A stretch of 60,495 nt of DNA, taken from the NCBI GenBank assembly GCA_944336125.1, contig CALVLA010000008.1, positions 1-60,495 of the forward strand, read 5' to 3'. Source of the DNA: an uncultured Clostridia bacterium. Lineage in GTDB: Bacteria > Bacillota > Clostridia > Christensenellales > CAG-314. Both the position numbers and the translations under genes were made by a program. Of this stretch, positions 49,952 to 58,747 are shown piece after piece (position 1 is the first letter of the stretch; each line of letters starts with the position of its first letter). The notes beneath the pieces are model-generated. The model was not told where the DNA came from. It saw only the letters and a program-made list of their open reading frames with translations, and made no database searches.

Positions 49952-49952
49952 T

Positions 49953-50378
49953 TTAAACCCCGAATTTTCCGAGTTCACTCAAAACCGCGTCGAAATTATC
50001 GTAGGAATTGTATTTATCCCAGTTTTCCTCGCTCCAAATTTCCAAATGAGTGCCTGCGCCGATGATTACTACGTTTTTGCTAATGCCTGCAAAAGCTTTG
50101 AGGTTTTGCGGAAGCAAAAATCTGCCTTGATCATCGTTTTCAGCTTCGCTGGCCGCCGAAAACAACATTCTGATCGACCTTTGAGCCTGAACGTCACTGA
50201 TAGGAACGTTTTGCAATTTTGAGTAAAGATTTTCCATCATTCTGGAATTGAACACAAAAAGGCAGCCGTTGCTTCCCTTGGTGATGACAAACTTATCGCC
50301 AAGTTCGCTTTTGAGTTTAGCCGGTACTCTCAATCTGTTTTTGGCATCAATCTGATGTCTGTACTCGCCTAAAAACAT
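49953..50378 (-). CDS. mraZ: Transcriptional regulator MraZ
   Basis: First gene of the dcw cluster; a ring-forming DNA-binding protein of the AbrB superfamily that controls the cluster. The 141-aa protein has the two SpoVT-AbrB-like repeats (MFLGEYRHQIDAKNRLRVPAKL and AENDDQGRFLLPQNLKAFA). The ATG after AAGGAGG gives the canonical N terminus. Its operator repeats are seen upstream. Confidence 0.96.
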   Translation of the reverse strand: MFLGEYRHQIDAKNRLRVPAKLKSELGDKFVITKGSNGCLFVFNSRMMENLYSKLQNVPISDVQAQRSIRMLFSAASEAENDDQGRFLLPQNLKAFAGISKNVVIIGAGTHLEIWSEENWDKYNSYDNFDAVLSELGKFGV

Positions 50379-50401
50379 CCTCGTCCTCCTTGTGTATTGT
50401 G

Positions 50402-50484
50402 ATTGTAGCACACTTGCTGACCACTTTCAACCATTTTGCTCCACTTTTTTTGGAAAAGTTTAAAAAAAAGTTTTTTAAAACCAC
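50402..50484 (-). promoter_or_regulatory. dcw promoter with MraZ boxes
   Basis: TTGAAA (50425-50430) and TACAAT (50402-50407) are exactly 17 nt apart. On the minus strand GTGG, TGG and GTGG cores start at an exact 10-bp period (CCAC/CCA at 50421, 50431 and 50441), with a fourth at 50481. This is the MraZ repeat layout, here overlapping the -35 box, so MraZ binding should affect initiation. Confidence 0.8.
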
Positions 50485-50530
50485 TTTTTGGGCAAAAAAT
50501 CGACAATAATTTGAACAAATGTTCAAAAAT

Positions 50531-50557
50531 AAAAAACCCGACTTGAAAAAGTCGGGT
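50531..50557 (-). terminator. Intrinsic terminator of the phosphoesterase gene
   Basis: ACCCGACTT and AAGTCGGGT form a perfect 9-bp stem with a 4-nt loop, with a T run on the minus strand. Confidence 0.87.
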
Positions 50558-50569
50558 AAAAAACGGAAG

Positions 50570-51265
50570 TCAAAAAATCTGCGTAAGTTTGTGACCGACG
50601 AGGTCAGTCGAAGTCAAAAAAAATCTTATGCCGAATTTGGAAAAAAACAAATCGGCGCGACAGTCTTTTCCGTGGAGATGTCCGTAAACGACGGTATCGA
50701 CGTTGTAGCGTATTAAAAGCTTGGTGTACTCGCTGTCCTCTCGTCTGACGTTGAAGGGCGGAAAGTGAGTCATGCAGATAACCGTGTCGGAAGGAGTTCT
50801 TATTTTTTGAACCTCGTCGAGGGAAAGTTTGAGGCGCTGGGCTTCTCTTAGGTAAATTTTGTTGTCGTGCTCGGGAAGCTCCCCTCTGTCGGGACAGGTC
50901 CAGCCGCGCGAACCGCATACGATAAAGTTTTCAAACCGCATGCAGTCGTTTTGTATCGCAAACATGTTTTGAGGCAAAACTCCTCTTACTTTGCCGATTG
51001 TATTCCACCAGTAATCGTGGTTTCCTCTCAAAAGCACTTTTTTTCCTTTAAGTTCGGCAATTTCGTTGAGGTCAGGCAACGCTTCAGGAATTGTCATTGC
51101 CCAGCTTATGTCGCCGGGAATAAGCACCAAATCGTCGTCGGACACTTTTTCGCGCCAGTCTGCGCGTATAACGTCCCAGTAATCCGTCCAGCCGTCGCCG
51201 AAAATATCCATAGGTTTTGGCGAGGCGGAAGACAAATGTAAATCACTGATAGCAAAAACTTTCAT
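50570..51265 (-). CDS. Calcineurin-like metallophosphoesterase
   Basis: 231-aa cytoplasmic phosphoesterase with the two-metal motifs FAISDLHLS, LIPGDISWAM, LLRGNHDYWW, CMTHFPPF and VYGHLHG. It belongs to a group common in clostridia; the substrate (nucleotide, phosphoprotein or other) is not known. AAGG 8 nt upstream is the only ribosome binding site and lies within an inverted repeat. Confidence 0.9.
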   Translation of the reverse strand: MKVFAISDLHLSSASPKPMDIFGDGWTDYWDVIRADWREKVSDDDLVLIPGDISWAMTIPEALPDLNEIAELKGKKVLLRGNHDYWWNTIGKVRGVLPQNMFAIQNDCMRFENFIVCGSRGWTCPDRGELPEHDNKIYLREAQRLKLSLDEVQKIRTPSDTVICMTHFPPFNVRREDSEYTKLLIRYNVDTVVYGHLHGKDCRADLFFSKFGIRFFLTSTDLVGHKLTQIF

Positions 51266-51268
51266 AAT

Positions 51269-51308
51269 AAATACCTTATCATAAAAGTTAAGTTTTGATA
51301 AGGTATTT
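51269..51308 (-). promoter_or_regulatory. Inverted repeat covering the phosphoesterase ribosome binding site
   Basis: AAATACCTTATCA (51269-51281) and TGATAAGGTATTT (51296-51308) are perfect 13-bp arms with a 14-nt loop. The arm nearest the gene contains its AAGG. No T run follows, so it is not an ordinary terminator. Confidence 0.55.
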
Positions 51309-51324
51309 AAGCATAAAAATGTAT

Positions 51325-51546
51325 TTAATTGTCACAAGAATGGGCTTTCAGCCTTTTTTTTCGGCAGTGGCGACACATTTCCTCTCCGTCGACAAGAGGA
51401 TATTTTTCGCAAAAAGGACAAATGTCGCACAAAGAGTCGACAAAATCATCCTTTTCGCCCCTCATTTCGCGAAGACAAATGTCGCACAATTCCCTGTCAG
51501 CCGTAACATAGTTAAGCTGACACCGCGAGCATTTTTTGTAAATCAT
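51325..51546 (-). CDS. Small double zinc-ribbon protein
   Basis: 73-aa protein with Cys pairs CSRC, CDIC, CPFC and CRHC, giving two zinc-binding units separated by an acidic stretch (GEKDDFVDS). It resembles unnamed Cys-rich proteins similar to flagellar TIGR03826-type or YvyF-like proteins, but I cannot assign a family securely. It lies between the 208-aa gene and the phosphoesterase on the same strand. GGAG occurs 11 nt upstream, inside a hairpin. Confidence 0.65.
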   Translation of the reverse strand: MIYKKCSRCQLNYVTADRELCDICLREMRGEKDDFVDSLCDICPFCEKYPLVDGEEMCRHCRKKRLKAHSCDN

Positions 51547-51602
51547 TTATAAGCGTTCTCCATACTTGATGTATCGTATGAAGACGCTTTAAAAAGTGTT
51601 AA

Positions 51603-52229
51603 TCAGCCGTTTGCGGGAAAGAGCGGAAGTTCAAAAAATCCTTCGCAGACTTCCTGAGCAAAGTCCTGGCAAGGCGGAATTACCGCATAGCCGTAAGTAG
51701 GAACAATCAAATCCACTTTCATGACGATTTTAAGTATGATTGAAATGCAAGCTACGACGGAAAATTGGAAAGTAGTCGTACCCGACTGTGTTTCGGTTCC
51801 GAGATAAAAACCGTCAGGACATACCGTGCTTACAACCGCTTCAACTTCGTAAGGAACGATGGAAGGGTCAGGCAACGCCATGACGACATCCTCGTGAACG
51901 GTAAGGTCGCCTTTTCCGGTGCCCTCTGTGCCGTTTGCGTCGACAAAGGAAACTTCGACAGGAATTGTCACGTCGCACTGAACTCTGCCGTATTTTTGTT
52001 TGTCAGGCAGTCTGTCTACGACGAGATTTGTTACCACGCCGATGCTTGAAAGGCTTTTGCCGCTTACGAAAGTCAAAGGAGAAACCGGAGTAGCCGGCGA
52101 AGAATCGGTCAGCGTGAGAGTCACTCCTTCCTGCGTCATTTGTTTAAGGCAAGCGTCAAACACCTTGTGCGCCTGAATGCATACCTTATCGCAAGTGTTG
52201 GAACAATTTTCTATATTTGAAAACGCCAT
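51603..52229 (-). CDS. Uncharacterised clostridial protein, possible spore-surface component
   Basis: 208-aa protein. The start CSNTCDKVCIQAHKVFDACLKQ is Cys-rich, followed by a beta-rich middle (GRVQCDVTIPVEVSFVDANG, LTVHEDVVMALPDPS, YEVEAVVSTVCPDG) and a hydrophobic segment ACISIILKIVMKVDLIVPTYGY, ending PPCQDFAQEVCEG. I recall similar unnamed proteins in clostridia and see a loose likeness to SPOCS/DUF3794-type spore coat domains, but this is not proven. No signal peptide. A good AGGTG-type ribosome binding site precedes the ATG. Confidence 0.6.
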   Translation of the reverse strand: MAFSNIENCSNTCDKVCIQAHKVFDACLKQMTQEGVTLTLTDSSPATPVSPLTFVSGKSLSSIGVVTNLVVDRLPDKQKYGRVQCDVTIPVEVSFVDANGTEGTGKGDLTVHEDVVMALPDPSIVPYEVEAVVSTVCPDGFYLGTETQSGTTTFQFSVVACISIILKIVMKVDLIVPTYGYAVIPPCQDFAQEVCEGFFELPLFPANG

Positions 52230-52285
52230 AATTCACCTCCAAATGTTTACAATTATTTGTATGTTTACTTGAAGCTATTTGTGCA

Positions 52286-52315
52286 TAAAAAAAGGGACCG
52301 TTTTTTACAGTCCCT
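52286..52315 (-). terminator. Intrinsic terminator of engB and the lon operon
   Basis: On the minus strand AGGGAC and GTCCCT pair around an A-rich loop containing the engB stop codon, followed by seven Ts. Confidence 0.75.
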
Positions 52316-52913
52316 CGTTATTGTATGAATTTGCCGATAAAATTTGTTCCAGCTTGTCGAGAATTTCTTCCTTGCCCTTTTTGTCGGTTGACGAAACGGC
52401 AAATATGTTTTCGTACCCCAGTTTAAACATCGGAGCCAAATGCCGCAGTTGATTTTTGACTTTACTTTTAGGCAACTTGTCGCTTTTTGTAGCGATTAGG
52501 ATAAAAGGCAATCCGCATTTAAAAAGGTAATTGAACATAATGAGGTCGTCTTCCGTCGGGTCGTGCCTAATGTCGATTAAAAAACACACAACCTTGATGT
52601 TTTGTTCGGAATTGAGGTAATCCTCAATAAGTACCGACCATTTTTTCTTTTCGTCGCGTGACACTTTCGCAAAGCCGTAGCCCGGCAAATCGGTAAGTAT
52701 AAAGTCGTCGTTAAACAAAAAGTAGTTGATAAGTCTTGTCCTGCCCGGAAGTTTTGAAGTGCGGGCAAGCTTTGAGTCGTTTGCGAGATAATTGATAAAG
52801 CTGCTTTTTCCCACGTTTGACTTGCCCACCACCGCCACTTGCGGAAGGTCGGAAACTATTTTGTCTTTACCGCTGGCGGCGCTGGTAATAAAACTTGCCT
52901 TTTTGATTATCAT
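52305..52913 (-). CDS. engB: Ribosome biogenesis GTPase EngB/YsxC
   Basis: GTPase needed for large-subunit assembly. The 202-aa protein has [11 protein letters not shown] (G1), GRTRLINYF (G2), [10 protein letters not shown] (G3), TKSDK (G4) and AVSSTDKKG near G5. It directly follows lon with a 4-nt overlap (ATGA), the same order as in B. subtilis (lonA-ysxC). Confidence 0.97.
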   Translation of the reverse strand: MIIKKASFITSAASGKDKIVSDLPQVAVVGKSNVGKSSFINYLANDSKLARTSKLPGRTRLINYFLFNDDFILTDLPGYGFAKVSRDEKKKWSVLIEDYLNSEQNIKVVCFLIDIRHDPTEDDLIMFNYLFKCGLPFILIATKSDKLPKSKVKNQLRHLAPMFKLGYENIFAVSSTDKKGKEEILDKLEQILSANSYNNEGL

Positions 52914-55216
52914 AAATTCACCAATGATTTTTCAAACACCGTGGAAATGTCTTCCGCAAGCACTATGTCAAGCTTGTTTCTGACGTCCTCGGGAATTTCC
53001 TCGATGTCCTTTTCGTTTTCCTTAGGTATGATTACGGTTTTTATGCCCATTCGGTAAGCGGCGAGAGTTTTTTCTTTAAGTCCGCCTATCGGCAAAACTT
53101 TTCCCCTCAGAGTAATTTCACCCGTCATCGCCACTTTTTTGGAAACAGGCTTTTTGATAAACGCCGACAAAATGGCGGTTGCCATAGTAATGCCCGCGCT
53201 AGGTCCGTCTTTCGGAATAGCCCCTTCGGGAACGTGAATGTGAATGTCGGTTTTGTCAAAAATGTCCTCGTCAATGCCGTATTTGTCTGCAAGCGACCTG
53301 ACAAGACTTATTGCCGTTCTTGCCGACTCTTTCATGACGTCACCAAGCTGCCCCGTAAGCAAAACTTCCCCTTTGCCTTTGAAAAGCGTAACGTCTATTG
53401 CCAGAGTAGTGCCTCCGACAGGCGTCCACGCCAAGCCGGTGGCGGAACCCACTTCGTCCTCTTTTGTCAAAATGTCGTCAAGGTACTTGAACGCGCCGAG
53501 ATATTTTTTGACGTCGGTTTCCCCGACGTCCACCTTCTGCAAATTGTTTTCCAAAATTTCCAAAGCGGCTTTTCTGCAAACGGCGGAAATTTCTCTTTCG
53601 AGGTTACGCACACCCGATTCCCTCGTGTAGTGCGAAATGATATCGTTCAATGCGTCGTCGGAAATTGTAAGGTTTTCCTCTTTAAGTCCGTTGAGTTTTT
53701 TCTGCTTAGGCACCAAAAACTTTTTGGCAATCTGAAGTTTTTCGGCGTCGGTATACCCCGTAAGCTCTATCACTTCCATCCTGTCGTAAAGCGGCGCAGG
53801 AATGTCCTCTGCCGTGTTTGCCGTTGCCACAAAAAGTACTTTTGACAAATCGACGGGAACTTCCATGTAGTGATCGACAAAAGCGTTGTTTTGTTCGGGA
53901 TCCAGAACTTCCAGCATAGCGCTTGTAGGGTCGCCCCTGAAATCGCTTGCCATTTTGTCTATTTCGTCAAACAAAAACACAGGGTTCATGCATTCCGCCT
54001 GCTTTAACAGGTAAATGATTTTTCCTGGTATTGCCCCGACGTAAGTGCGTCTGTGTCCGCGAAGCTCCGCCTCGTCTTTAAGTCCGCCGAGGCTCATCCT
54101 CACGTATTTTCTGTCAAGTGCCCTTGCGATTGATTTAACTATAGACGTTTTGCCTACTCCCGGAGGCCCTACAAAGCACAAAATCGGCGCTTTGTTTTCC
54201 TCGGAAATATTCATGACCGCAAGATATTCCAAAATACGCTGTTTGATTTTTTCCATACCGTAATGGTCGGCATCGAGTATCTCACGGGCTTTTTTCATGT
54301 CTTTGTTGTCATCGGTATATACCGACCACTTCAAGTCGCAAAGCCAGTCGATATATGAACGCGAAACGTTTGCGTCAGGCGAGTTTGAACCCATTTTGCG
54401 AAGTCTGTTAAGCTCTTTCATGGCTTTGTTTTCAACTTCCTCGGGCATTTTCGCCTGCTTGATTTTTTCTACGTAAGTCTGAAATTCGTCGGCGTCGTCA
54501 CCCAGTTCGTCGCTGATTGCTTTCATCTGTTCACGCAGATAATATTCCTTTTGGCTTTTTTCAATTTGAACTTTTACTTTTTGCGAAATACGCTTGTCTA
54601 TTTTTGCAAGTTCCGTTTCGTGATTAAGCAGCGAACAAAGTTCCAAAAGCCTTTTTTCCGTATCTGTTTCTGCAAGCAGTTTTTGTTTTTGACTTACAGT
54701 CAAAAGCAATTCCGTCGCCAGTCTGTTTGCAAAAAGGTTTGCGTCGCCTTTTATTTCAGGCAGCCTTTCGACTCCCGTTTTTCCGCTCAAAATCGCAAAC
54801 TGTCTTGCCATTTCAAGACATTTGCGCGCCAAAACTTCCGACTCGATTGTGTCGGCGTTTACATACTCCTCCTCCGAAACGGAAACCTTAAAAAATCCCT
54901 CATTTTCGTGATATTGTATTATTCTTGCCGTTTTTATGCCCTGAACGACTACCCTTGCCATGGCGTTGGGAAGTTTCAAAATCTGTTTGATTTTTACAAC
55001 CGTTCCCACTTCGTAAATGTCGTCGTGCATAGGAACAACGATTTGCTGGTCTTTTTGAGCCGCAACAAAAAGCTCGCTGTGACTTTCAGCCGCAAATTCC
55101 AAAGCCGCGAGCGAAGCCTTGCGGCCGACGTCCACCGTCTCCGCCACTCCAGGCAAAACAACAAGCCCTCTCAAGGCTATCATAGGCAATATTTTTATGT
55201 TTTCGATATTTTCCAA
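52910..55216 (-). CDS. lon: ATP-dependent protease Lon
   Basis: Hexameric AAA+ protease for misfolded and regulatory proteins. Domains in order: N-terminal substrate domain ([15 protein letters not shown]), coiled linker, AAA+ module with GPPGVGKTS and LFDEIDKM, and a protease domain with the catalytic Ser in [14 protein letters not shown] and Lys in [11 protein letters not shown]. Start: the frame stays open upstream through the terminator array, but the best site is a TTG 6 nt after GAGGTG, giving about 768 aa, close to normal. A GTG three codons upstream is an alternative. Confidence 0.95.
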   Translation of the reverse strand: MENIENIKILPMIALRGLVVLPGVAETVDVGRKASLAALEFAAESHSELFVAAQKDQQIVVPMHDDIYEVGTVVKIKQILKLPNAMARVVVQGIKTARIIQYHENEGFFKVSVSEEEYVNADTIESEVLARKCLEMARQFAILSGKTGVERLPEIKGDANLFANRLATELLLTVSQKQKLLAETDTEKRLLELCSLLNHETELAKIDKRISQKVKVQIEKSQKEYYLREQMKAISDELGDDADEFQTYVEKIKQAKMPEEVENKAMKELNRLRKMGSNSPDANVSRSYIDWLCDLKWSVYTDDNKDMKKAREILDADHYGMEKIKQRILEYLAVMNISEENKAPILCFVGPPGVGKTSIVKSIARALDRKYVRMSLGGLKDEAELRGHRRTYVGAIPGKIIYLLKQAECMNPVFLFDEIDKMASDFRGDPTSAMLEVLDPEQNNAFVDHYMEVPVDLSKVLFVATANTAEDIPAPLYDRMEVIELTGYTDAEKLQIAKKFLVPKQKKLNGLKEENLTISDDALNDIISHYTRESGVRNLEREISAVCRKAALEILENNLQKVDVGETDVKKYLGAFKYLDDILTKEDEVGSATGLAWTPVGGTTLAIDVTLFKGKGEVLLTGQLGDVMKESARTAISLVRSLADKYGIDEDIFDKTDIHIHVPEGAIPKDGPSAGITMATAILSAFIKKPVSKKVAMTGEITLRGKVLPIGGLKEKTLAAYRMGIKTVIIPKENEKDIEEIPEDVRNKLDIVLAEDISTVFEKSLVNL

Positions 55217-55269
55217 AATTTTCACCTCAAAGGGTATTTTATCAAAAAAACGCAAGCTAGGCAAGCCGA

Positions 55270-55364
55270 AAAAAAGGACGGGATTTTTCCCCCGTCCGTC
55301 AAGAAAAAAGGACGGGATTTTTCCCCCGTCCGTCAAGAAAAAAAGGACGGGATTTTTCCCGTCC
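55270..55364 (-). terminator. Three tandem terminators after clpX
   Basis: Three copies of a GGACGGG/CCCGTCC hairpin, each followed by six or seven Ts, at 55276-55297, 55310-55331 and 55345-55364, with a period of about 34 nt. Copies differ only by two extra Cs and the length of A/T runs. The array separates clpX from lon. Confidence 0.92.
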
Positions 55365-55365
55365 G

Positions 55366-56607
55366 TTAAGCCGATTTTTGGTCGTCTTCGTGAATGATTT
55401 GCGGCTTCGCATCCGAAACGATACAGTTTTTGTCAATGACGATTTTTTTGATTGTGTGGTCTTCCGGAGCGTCGTACATAAAGTCAAGCATGACGCTTTC
55501 GAGTATCGACCTCAAGCCTCTCGCGCCTGTTTTCCTTTCAAGCGTCTTTTTGGCAACGGCGACAAGTGCGTCCTCTTTGAATTCGAGGTCGATGTTGTCC
55601 ATTTTCATGAGCTTTTGGTACTGTTTTACCAGTGAGTTTTTAGGCTCAACCAAAATTTTGACAAGTGCCTGTTCGTCCAGCGGTTTGAGACCTACGACGA
55701 TAGGAACACGTCCCACAAACTCAGGAATAAGTCCATATTTGATAAGATCCTGAGGCTGAATTTGTTCAACCAATTCCGCAGCGTCCACTTCCTCTTTGTC
55801 TCTTACTTTTCCGCCGAAACCGAGAGAACACGATTCCGTACGCTGTTCGACGACTTTGTCAAGACCGATAAACGCGCCGCCGCAGATGAACAAAATGTTT
55901 GTTGTGTCAATTTGCAGACACTCTTGCTGCGGATGTTTTCTTCCGCCCTGAGGAGGAACCGAAGCAACCGTACCCTCGATGATTTTCAACAAAGCCTGTT
56001 GAACGCCCTCGCCCGAAACGTCACGGGTAATTGACATGTTTTCGCCTTTTGAAGCGATTTTGTCGATTTCGTCGATGTAAATGATGCCTCTTTCGGCTCT
56101 TTCGATATCGAAATCCGCGTTTTGAATGAGTTTAAGCAGTACGTTTTCGACGTCGTCGCCTACGTAACCGGCTTCGGTCAAAGTTGTTGCGTCTGCAATG
56201 GCAAACGGAACGTTCAAAAACTTAGCAAGTGTTTTTGCAAGCAAAGTTTTTCCGCTTCCCGTAGGTCCCAGCATAAGAATGTTGCTTTTTTCAAGTTCGA
56301 CGTCGTCGTCTCTGCCTTTTAGTTTTGAATTGATTCGTTTGTAGTGGTTGTAAACGGCGACAGAAAGAATTTTTTTGGCTTTTTCCTGTCCCACTACGTA
56401 TTCGTCAAGTTTTTTGTTGATTTCCGCAGGAGTAGGCAACTCAATCGCAGTGCTTTGAGCAATTTCTTCCTGCTGTTCGAGGACGTCAAGACATTGCTCG
56501 ATGCATTCGTTGCAGATGTAGTTGTTTGATGGACCCACAATCAGATTTTTGACTTCCGCTTTGGTTTTGCCGCAAAACGAACAACGTATCTCTTTTTTAT
56601 CGTCCAT
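55366..56607 (-). CDS. clpX: ATP-dependent Clp protease ATP-binding subunit ClpX
   Basis: AAA+ unfoldase feeding ClpP. The 413-aa protein has an N-terminal C4 zinc-binding domain ([20 protein letters not shown]), Walker [16 protein letters not shown], Walker [11 protein letters not shown], pore loop [26 protein letters not shown], and the ClpP-binding LGFGG. It follows clpP by 19 nt. Confidence 0.98.
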   Translation of the reverse strand: MDDKKEIRCSFCGKTKAEVKNLIVGPSNNYICNECIEQCLDVLEQQEEIAQSTAIELPTPAEINKKLDEYVVGQEKAKKILSVAVYNHYKRINSKLKGRDDDVELEKSNILMLGPTGSGKTLLAKTLAKFLNVPFAIADATTLTEAGYVGDDVENVLLKLIQNADFDIERAERGIIYIDEIDKIASKGENMSITRDVSGEGVQQALLKIIEGTVASVPPQGGRKHPQQECLQIDTTNILFICGGAFIGLDKVVEQRTESCSLGFGGKVRDKEEVDAAELVEQIQPQDLIKYGLIPEFVGRVPIVVGLKPLDEQALVKILVEPKNSLVKQYQKLMKMDNIDLEFKEDALVAVAKKTLERKTGARGLRSILESVMLDFMYDAPEDHTIKKIVIDKNCIVSDAKPQIIHEDDQKSA

Positions 56608-56626
56608 AATTCTCCTTAAAAACTAC

Positions 56627-57211
56627 TTATTTTCTCTCATAAAAGATTTGGTCGACAAGACCGTACTCTTTTGCTTCGGAGGCCGACATGTAGTAATCCC
56701 TGTCGACGTCCTTTGAAATTTTTTCGAGAGGCTGGTGGCAATTTTTTGCCAAAATGGAATTAAGTTTTTGCCTGATTTTCAAAATCTGTTCGGCCTGAAT
56801 GGCAATATCGCTTGCCTGTCCCTGAGCGCCGCCCAAAGGCTGGTGAATCATAATTTCGGCATTAGGCAAAGCAAACCTTTTTCCCTGAGCGCCGCTGGAA
56901 AGCAAAAACGCGCCCATGCTTGCGGCGAGTCCGACGCAGATAGTCGAAACGTCGCATTTGATGTAATTCATTGTGTCATAAATCGCAAATCCCGCAGACA
57001 CGCTGCCGCCGGGGCTGTTGATGTAAAGGCTGATGTCTTTTGTAGGGTCTTTGCCTTCGAGGTAGATAAGCTGAGCCACCACGATGTTGGCGGTAATGTC
57101 GTTGATTTCGCCTGTCAAAAAGATAATTCTGTCTTCAAGCAGACGGGAGTAAATGTCATACGACCTTTCGCCGCGTCCCGTTTGCTCGATAACCATAGGT
57201 ATCAAACTCAT
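56627..57211 (-). CDS. clpP: ATP-dependent Clp protease proteolytic subunit
   Basis: Serine peptidase that forms the barrel of Clp proteases. The 194-aa protein has [12 protein letters not shown], the nucleophile Ser in [12 protein letters not shown], the His in [14 protein letters not shown], and the Asp in [11 protein letters not shown]. It lies 31 nt after tig and 19 nt before clpX. Confidence 0.98.
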   Translation of the reverse strand: MSLIPMVIEQTGRGERSYDIYSRLLEDRIIFLTGEINDITANIVVAQLIYLEGKDPTKDISLYINSPGGSVSAGFAIYDTMNYIKCDVSTICVGLAASMGAFLLSSGAQGKRFALPNAEIMIHQPLGGAQGQASDIAIQAEQILKIRQKLNSILAKNCHQPLEKISKDVDRDYYMSASEAKEYGLVDQIFYERK

Positions 57212-57242
57212 TTTAACCTCTTAAAAATTGTTTTTGGGTTTA

Positions 57243-58517
57243 TTAGTTGTTAGCTTTCAAAAAGTCAACCACTTTTTTGGAAACTACTTCGTTTTTGATG
57301 TAGTCCATTTCGGAAGAGTGGAAGTTCTTTTTAATTTCTTCGGCGGTTTTACCCATCTGAGCGGCGATTTCCTCGATACGTTTTTCGATTGATTCATCGT
57401 CTGCCTCGATGTTTTCCGCTTTTACAACAGCTTCGAGAACAAGTCTTGTCTTAACGGTTTTTTCTGCTCTTTCGGCATAAATTTTCCTGAGGTCATCAAT
57501 GCTGCTGTTGGTATATTTTACATAATCTTCCAGTTTTATTCCCTGATAAGACAATGTATATTCAAATTCCTGAATATATGAGTCGATCTGAGTTTCGACC
57601 ATGCATTTAGGAACGTCTACTTTAGCATTTTCGGTAACTTTGTCGATAATTTCGTTTTCAAATTTACGTTCAGCCGCTTCCTCGTTTTGTTTTTCGAGTT
57701 TTTGTCTGATGTCGTTTTTAAGCTGTTCGAGGCTGTCGAACTCGCTTACGTCTTTTGCGAACTCATCATCGATGACAGGAAGCTGTTTGTATTTGATTTC
57801 GTTGATTTTTACGGCAAATACGGCGTCCTTGCCTTTGAGGTTTTCTGCATGATAGTTTTCAGGGAACTTGACGTTGATGTCTTTTTCCTCGCCTGTTTTC
57901 ATGCCGACGAGCTGCTCTTCAAAACCCGGGATAAACCTTCCGCTGCCGATTTCGAGAGTTTGTTTTTCAGCAGTGCCGCCTTCGAATTTTACTCCGTCAA
58001 CCGAACCGGAATAATCAAGGTTGACTTCGTCACCGTTTTGAACGGCTCTGTCCTCTACGACAATCATGCGGGCATTTTTGTCAGCCATTTTATTGAGTTC
58101 GCTTTCGATATCTTTGTCTTCGACTTTTTCGACGTGTTTTTCGATTTTAAGGTTTTTGTATTCGCCGAGCTCAACTTCAGGTTTAACTGTTACGGTAGCG
58201 GTAAATTTTACGCCGCTGTCGTCGATGGATTTAACGTCGACGTCAGGTCTGTCAACAGGGAAAATCTGAGTTTCCTTGTCGAGGACTTCGTAGTAGTATT
58301 TAGGGAAAGCCTCGTTAAAAGCGTCCTCATAGAAAAACGCTTTTCCGTACGCGTTTTCCAAAACCTTGCGCGGAACGTGCCCTTTACGGAAACCGACGTG
58401 GCTGAATTTGCCCTTGGTTTTTTGGTAAACGCTTTCGATAGCCTGTTCCCATTCATCGGCAGAAATAGTGAAAGAAATGACAACCTGTCCTTTTTTATTT
58501 TCTACTTTGTACTTCAT
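57243..58517 (-). CDS. tig: Trigger factor
   Basis: Ribosome-bound chaperone and prolyl isomerase. The 424-aa protein has the ribosome-binding loop HVGFRKGHVPRKVLE near residue 45, a PPIase domain around 150-240 (VNLDYSGSVDGVKFEGGTAEK, RFIPGFEEQLVGMKTGE), and a long helical C-terminal domain. GGAGG precedes the ATG. First gene of tig-clpP-clpX. No CIRCE or CtsR operator is seen upstream. Confidence 0.97.
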   Translation of the reverse strand: MKYKVENKKGQVVISFTISADEWEQAIESVYQKTKGKFSHVGFRKGHVPRKVLENAYGKAFFYEDAFNEAFPKYYYEVLDKETQIFPVDRPDVDVKSIDDSGVKFTATVTVKPEVELGEYKNLKIEKHVEKVEDKDIESELNKMADKNARMIVVEDRAVQNGDEVNLDYSGSVDGVKFEGGTAEKQTLEIGSGRFIPGFEEQLVGMKTGEEKDINVKFPENYHAENLKGKDAVFAVKINEIKYKQLPVIDDEFAKDVSEFDSLEQLKNDIRQKLEKQNEEAAERKFENEIIDKVTENAKVDVPKCMVETQIDSYIQEFEYTLSYQGIKLEDYVKYTNSSIDDLRKIYAERAEKTVKTRLVLEAVVKAENIEADDESIEKRIEEIAAQMGKTAEEIKKNFHSSEMDYIKNEVVSKKVVDFLKANN

Positions 58518-58701
58518 AGAAATCCTCCAAAAAAGTATAACTCATAAAAATTATTTTAAATTGACGAACTGACGCAAAGGGTGAAATTTTTTGTCGAAAA
58601 ATGAAAAAACAAATCGACCGCAAAATTCACCTCATAATTCAGTATTTAAAATAATAACACAAAAAACATCATTTAGCAAACTAATTTGGCGGTAAATAAA
58701 G

Positions 58702-58730
58702 TTGAAAAATGGGCGAAAATGTTATAGAAT
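58702..58730 (+). promoter_or_regulatory. Sigma-A promoter of the NFACT gene
   Basis: TTGAAA and TAGAAT with a 17-nt spacer, 17 nt before the start codon. This leaves a very short leader carrying the AGAGG ribosome binding site. Confidence 0.55.
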
Positions 58731-58747
58731 TTCACAAAGAGGTAATT

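Noticed and set aside
55270-55364. Regular ~34-nt repeats resembling a small CRISPR array
   Set aside because: The units are hairpins each followed by Ts, have no variable spacers, and no cas genes are near. They are terminators.
58518-58700. CIRCE or CtsR operator upstream of tig-clpP-clpX
   Set aside because: No TTAGCACTC inverted repeat and no GGTCAAA heptad repeat is present in the intergenic region.
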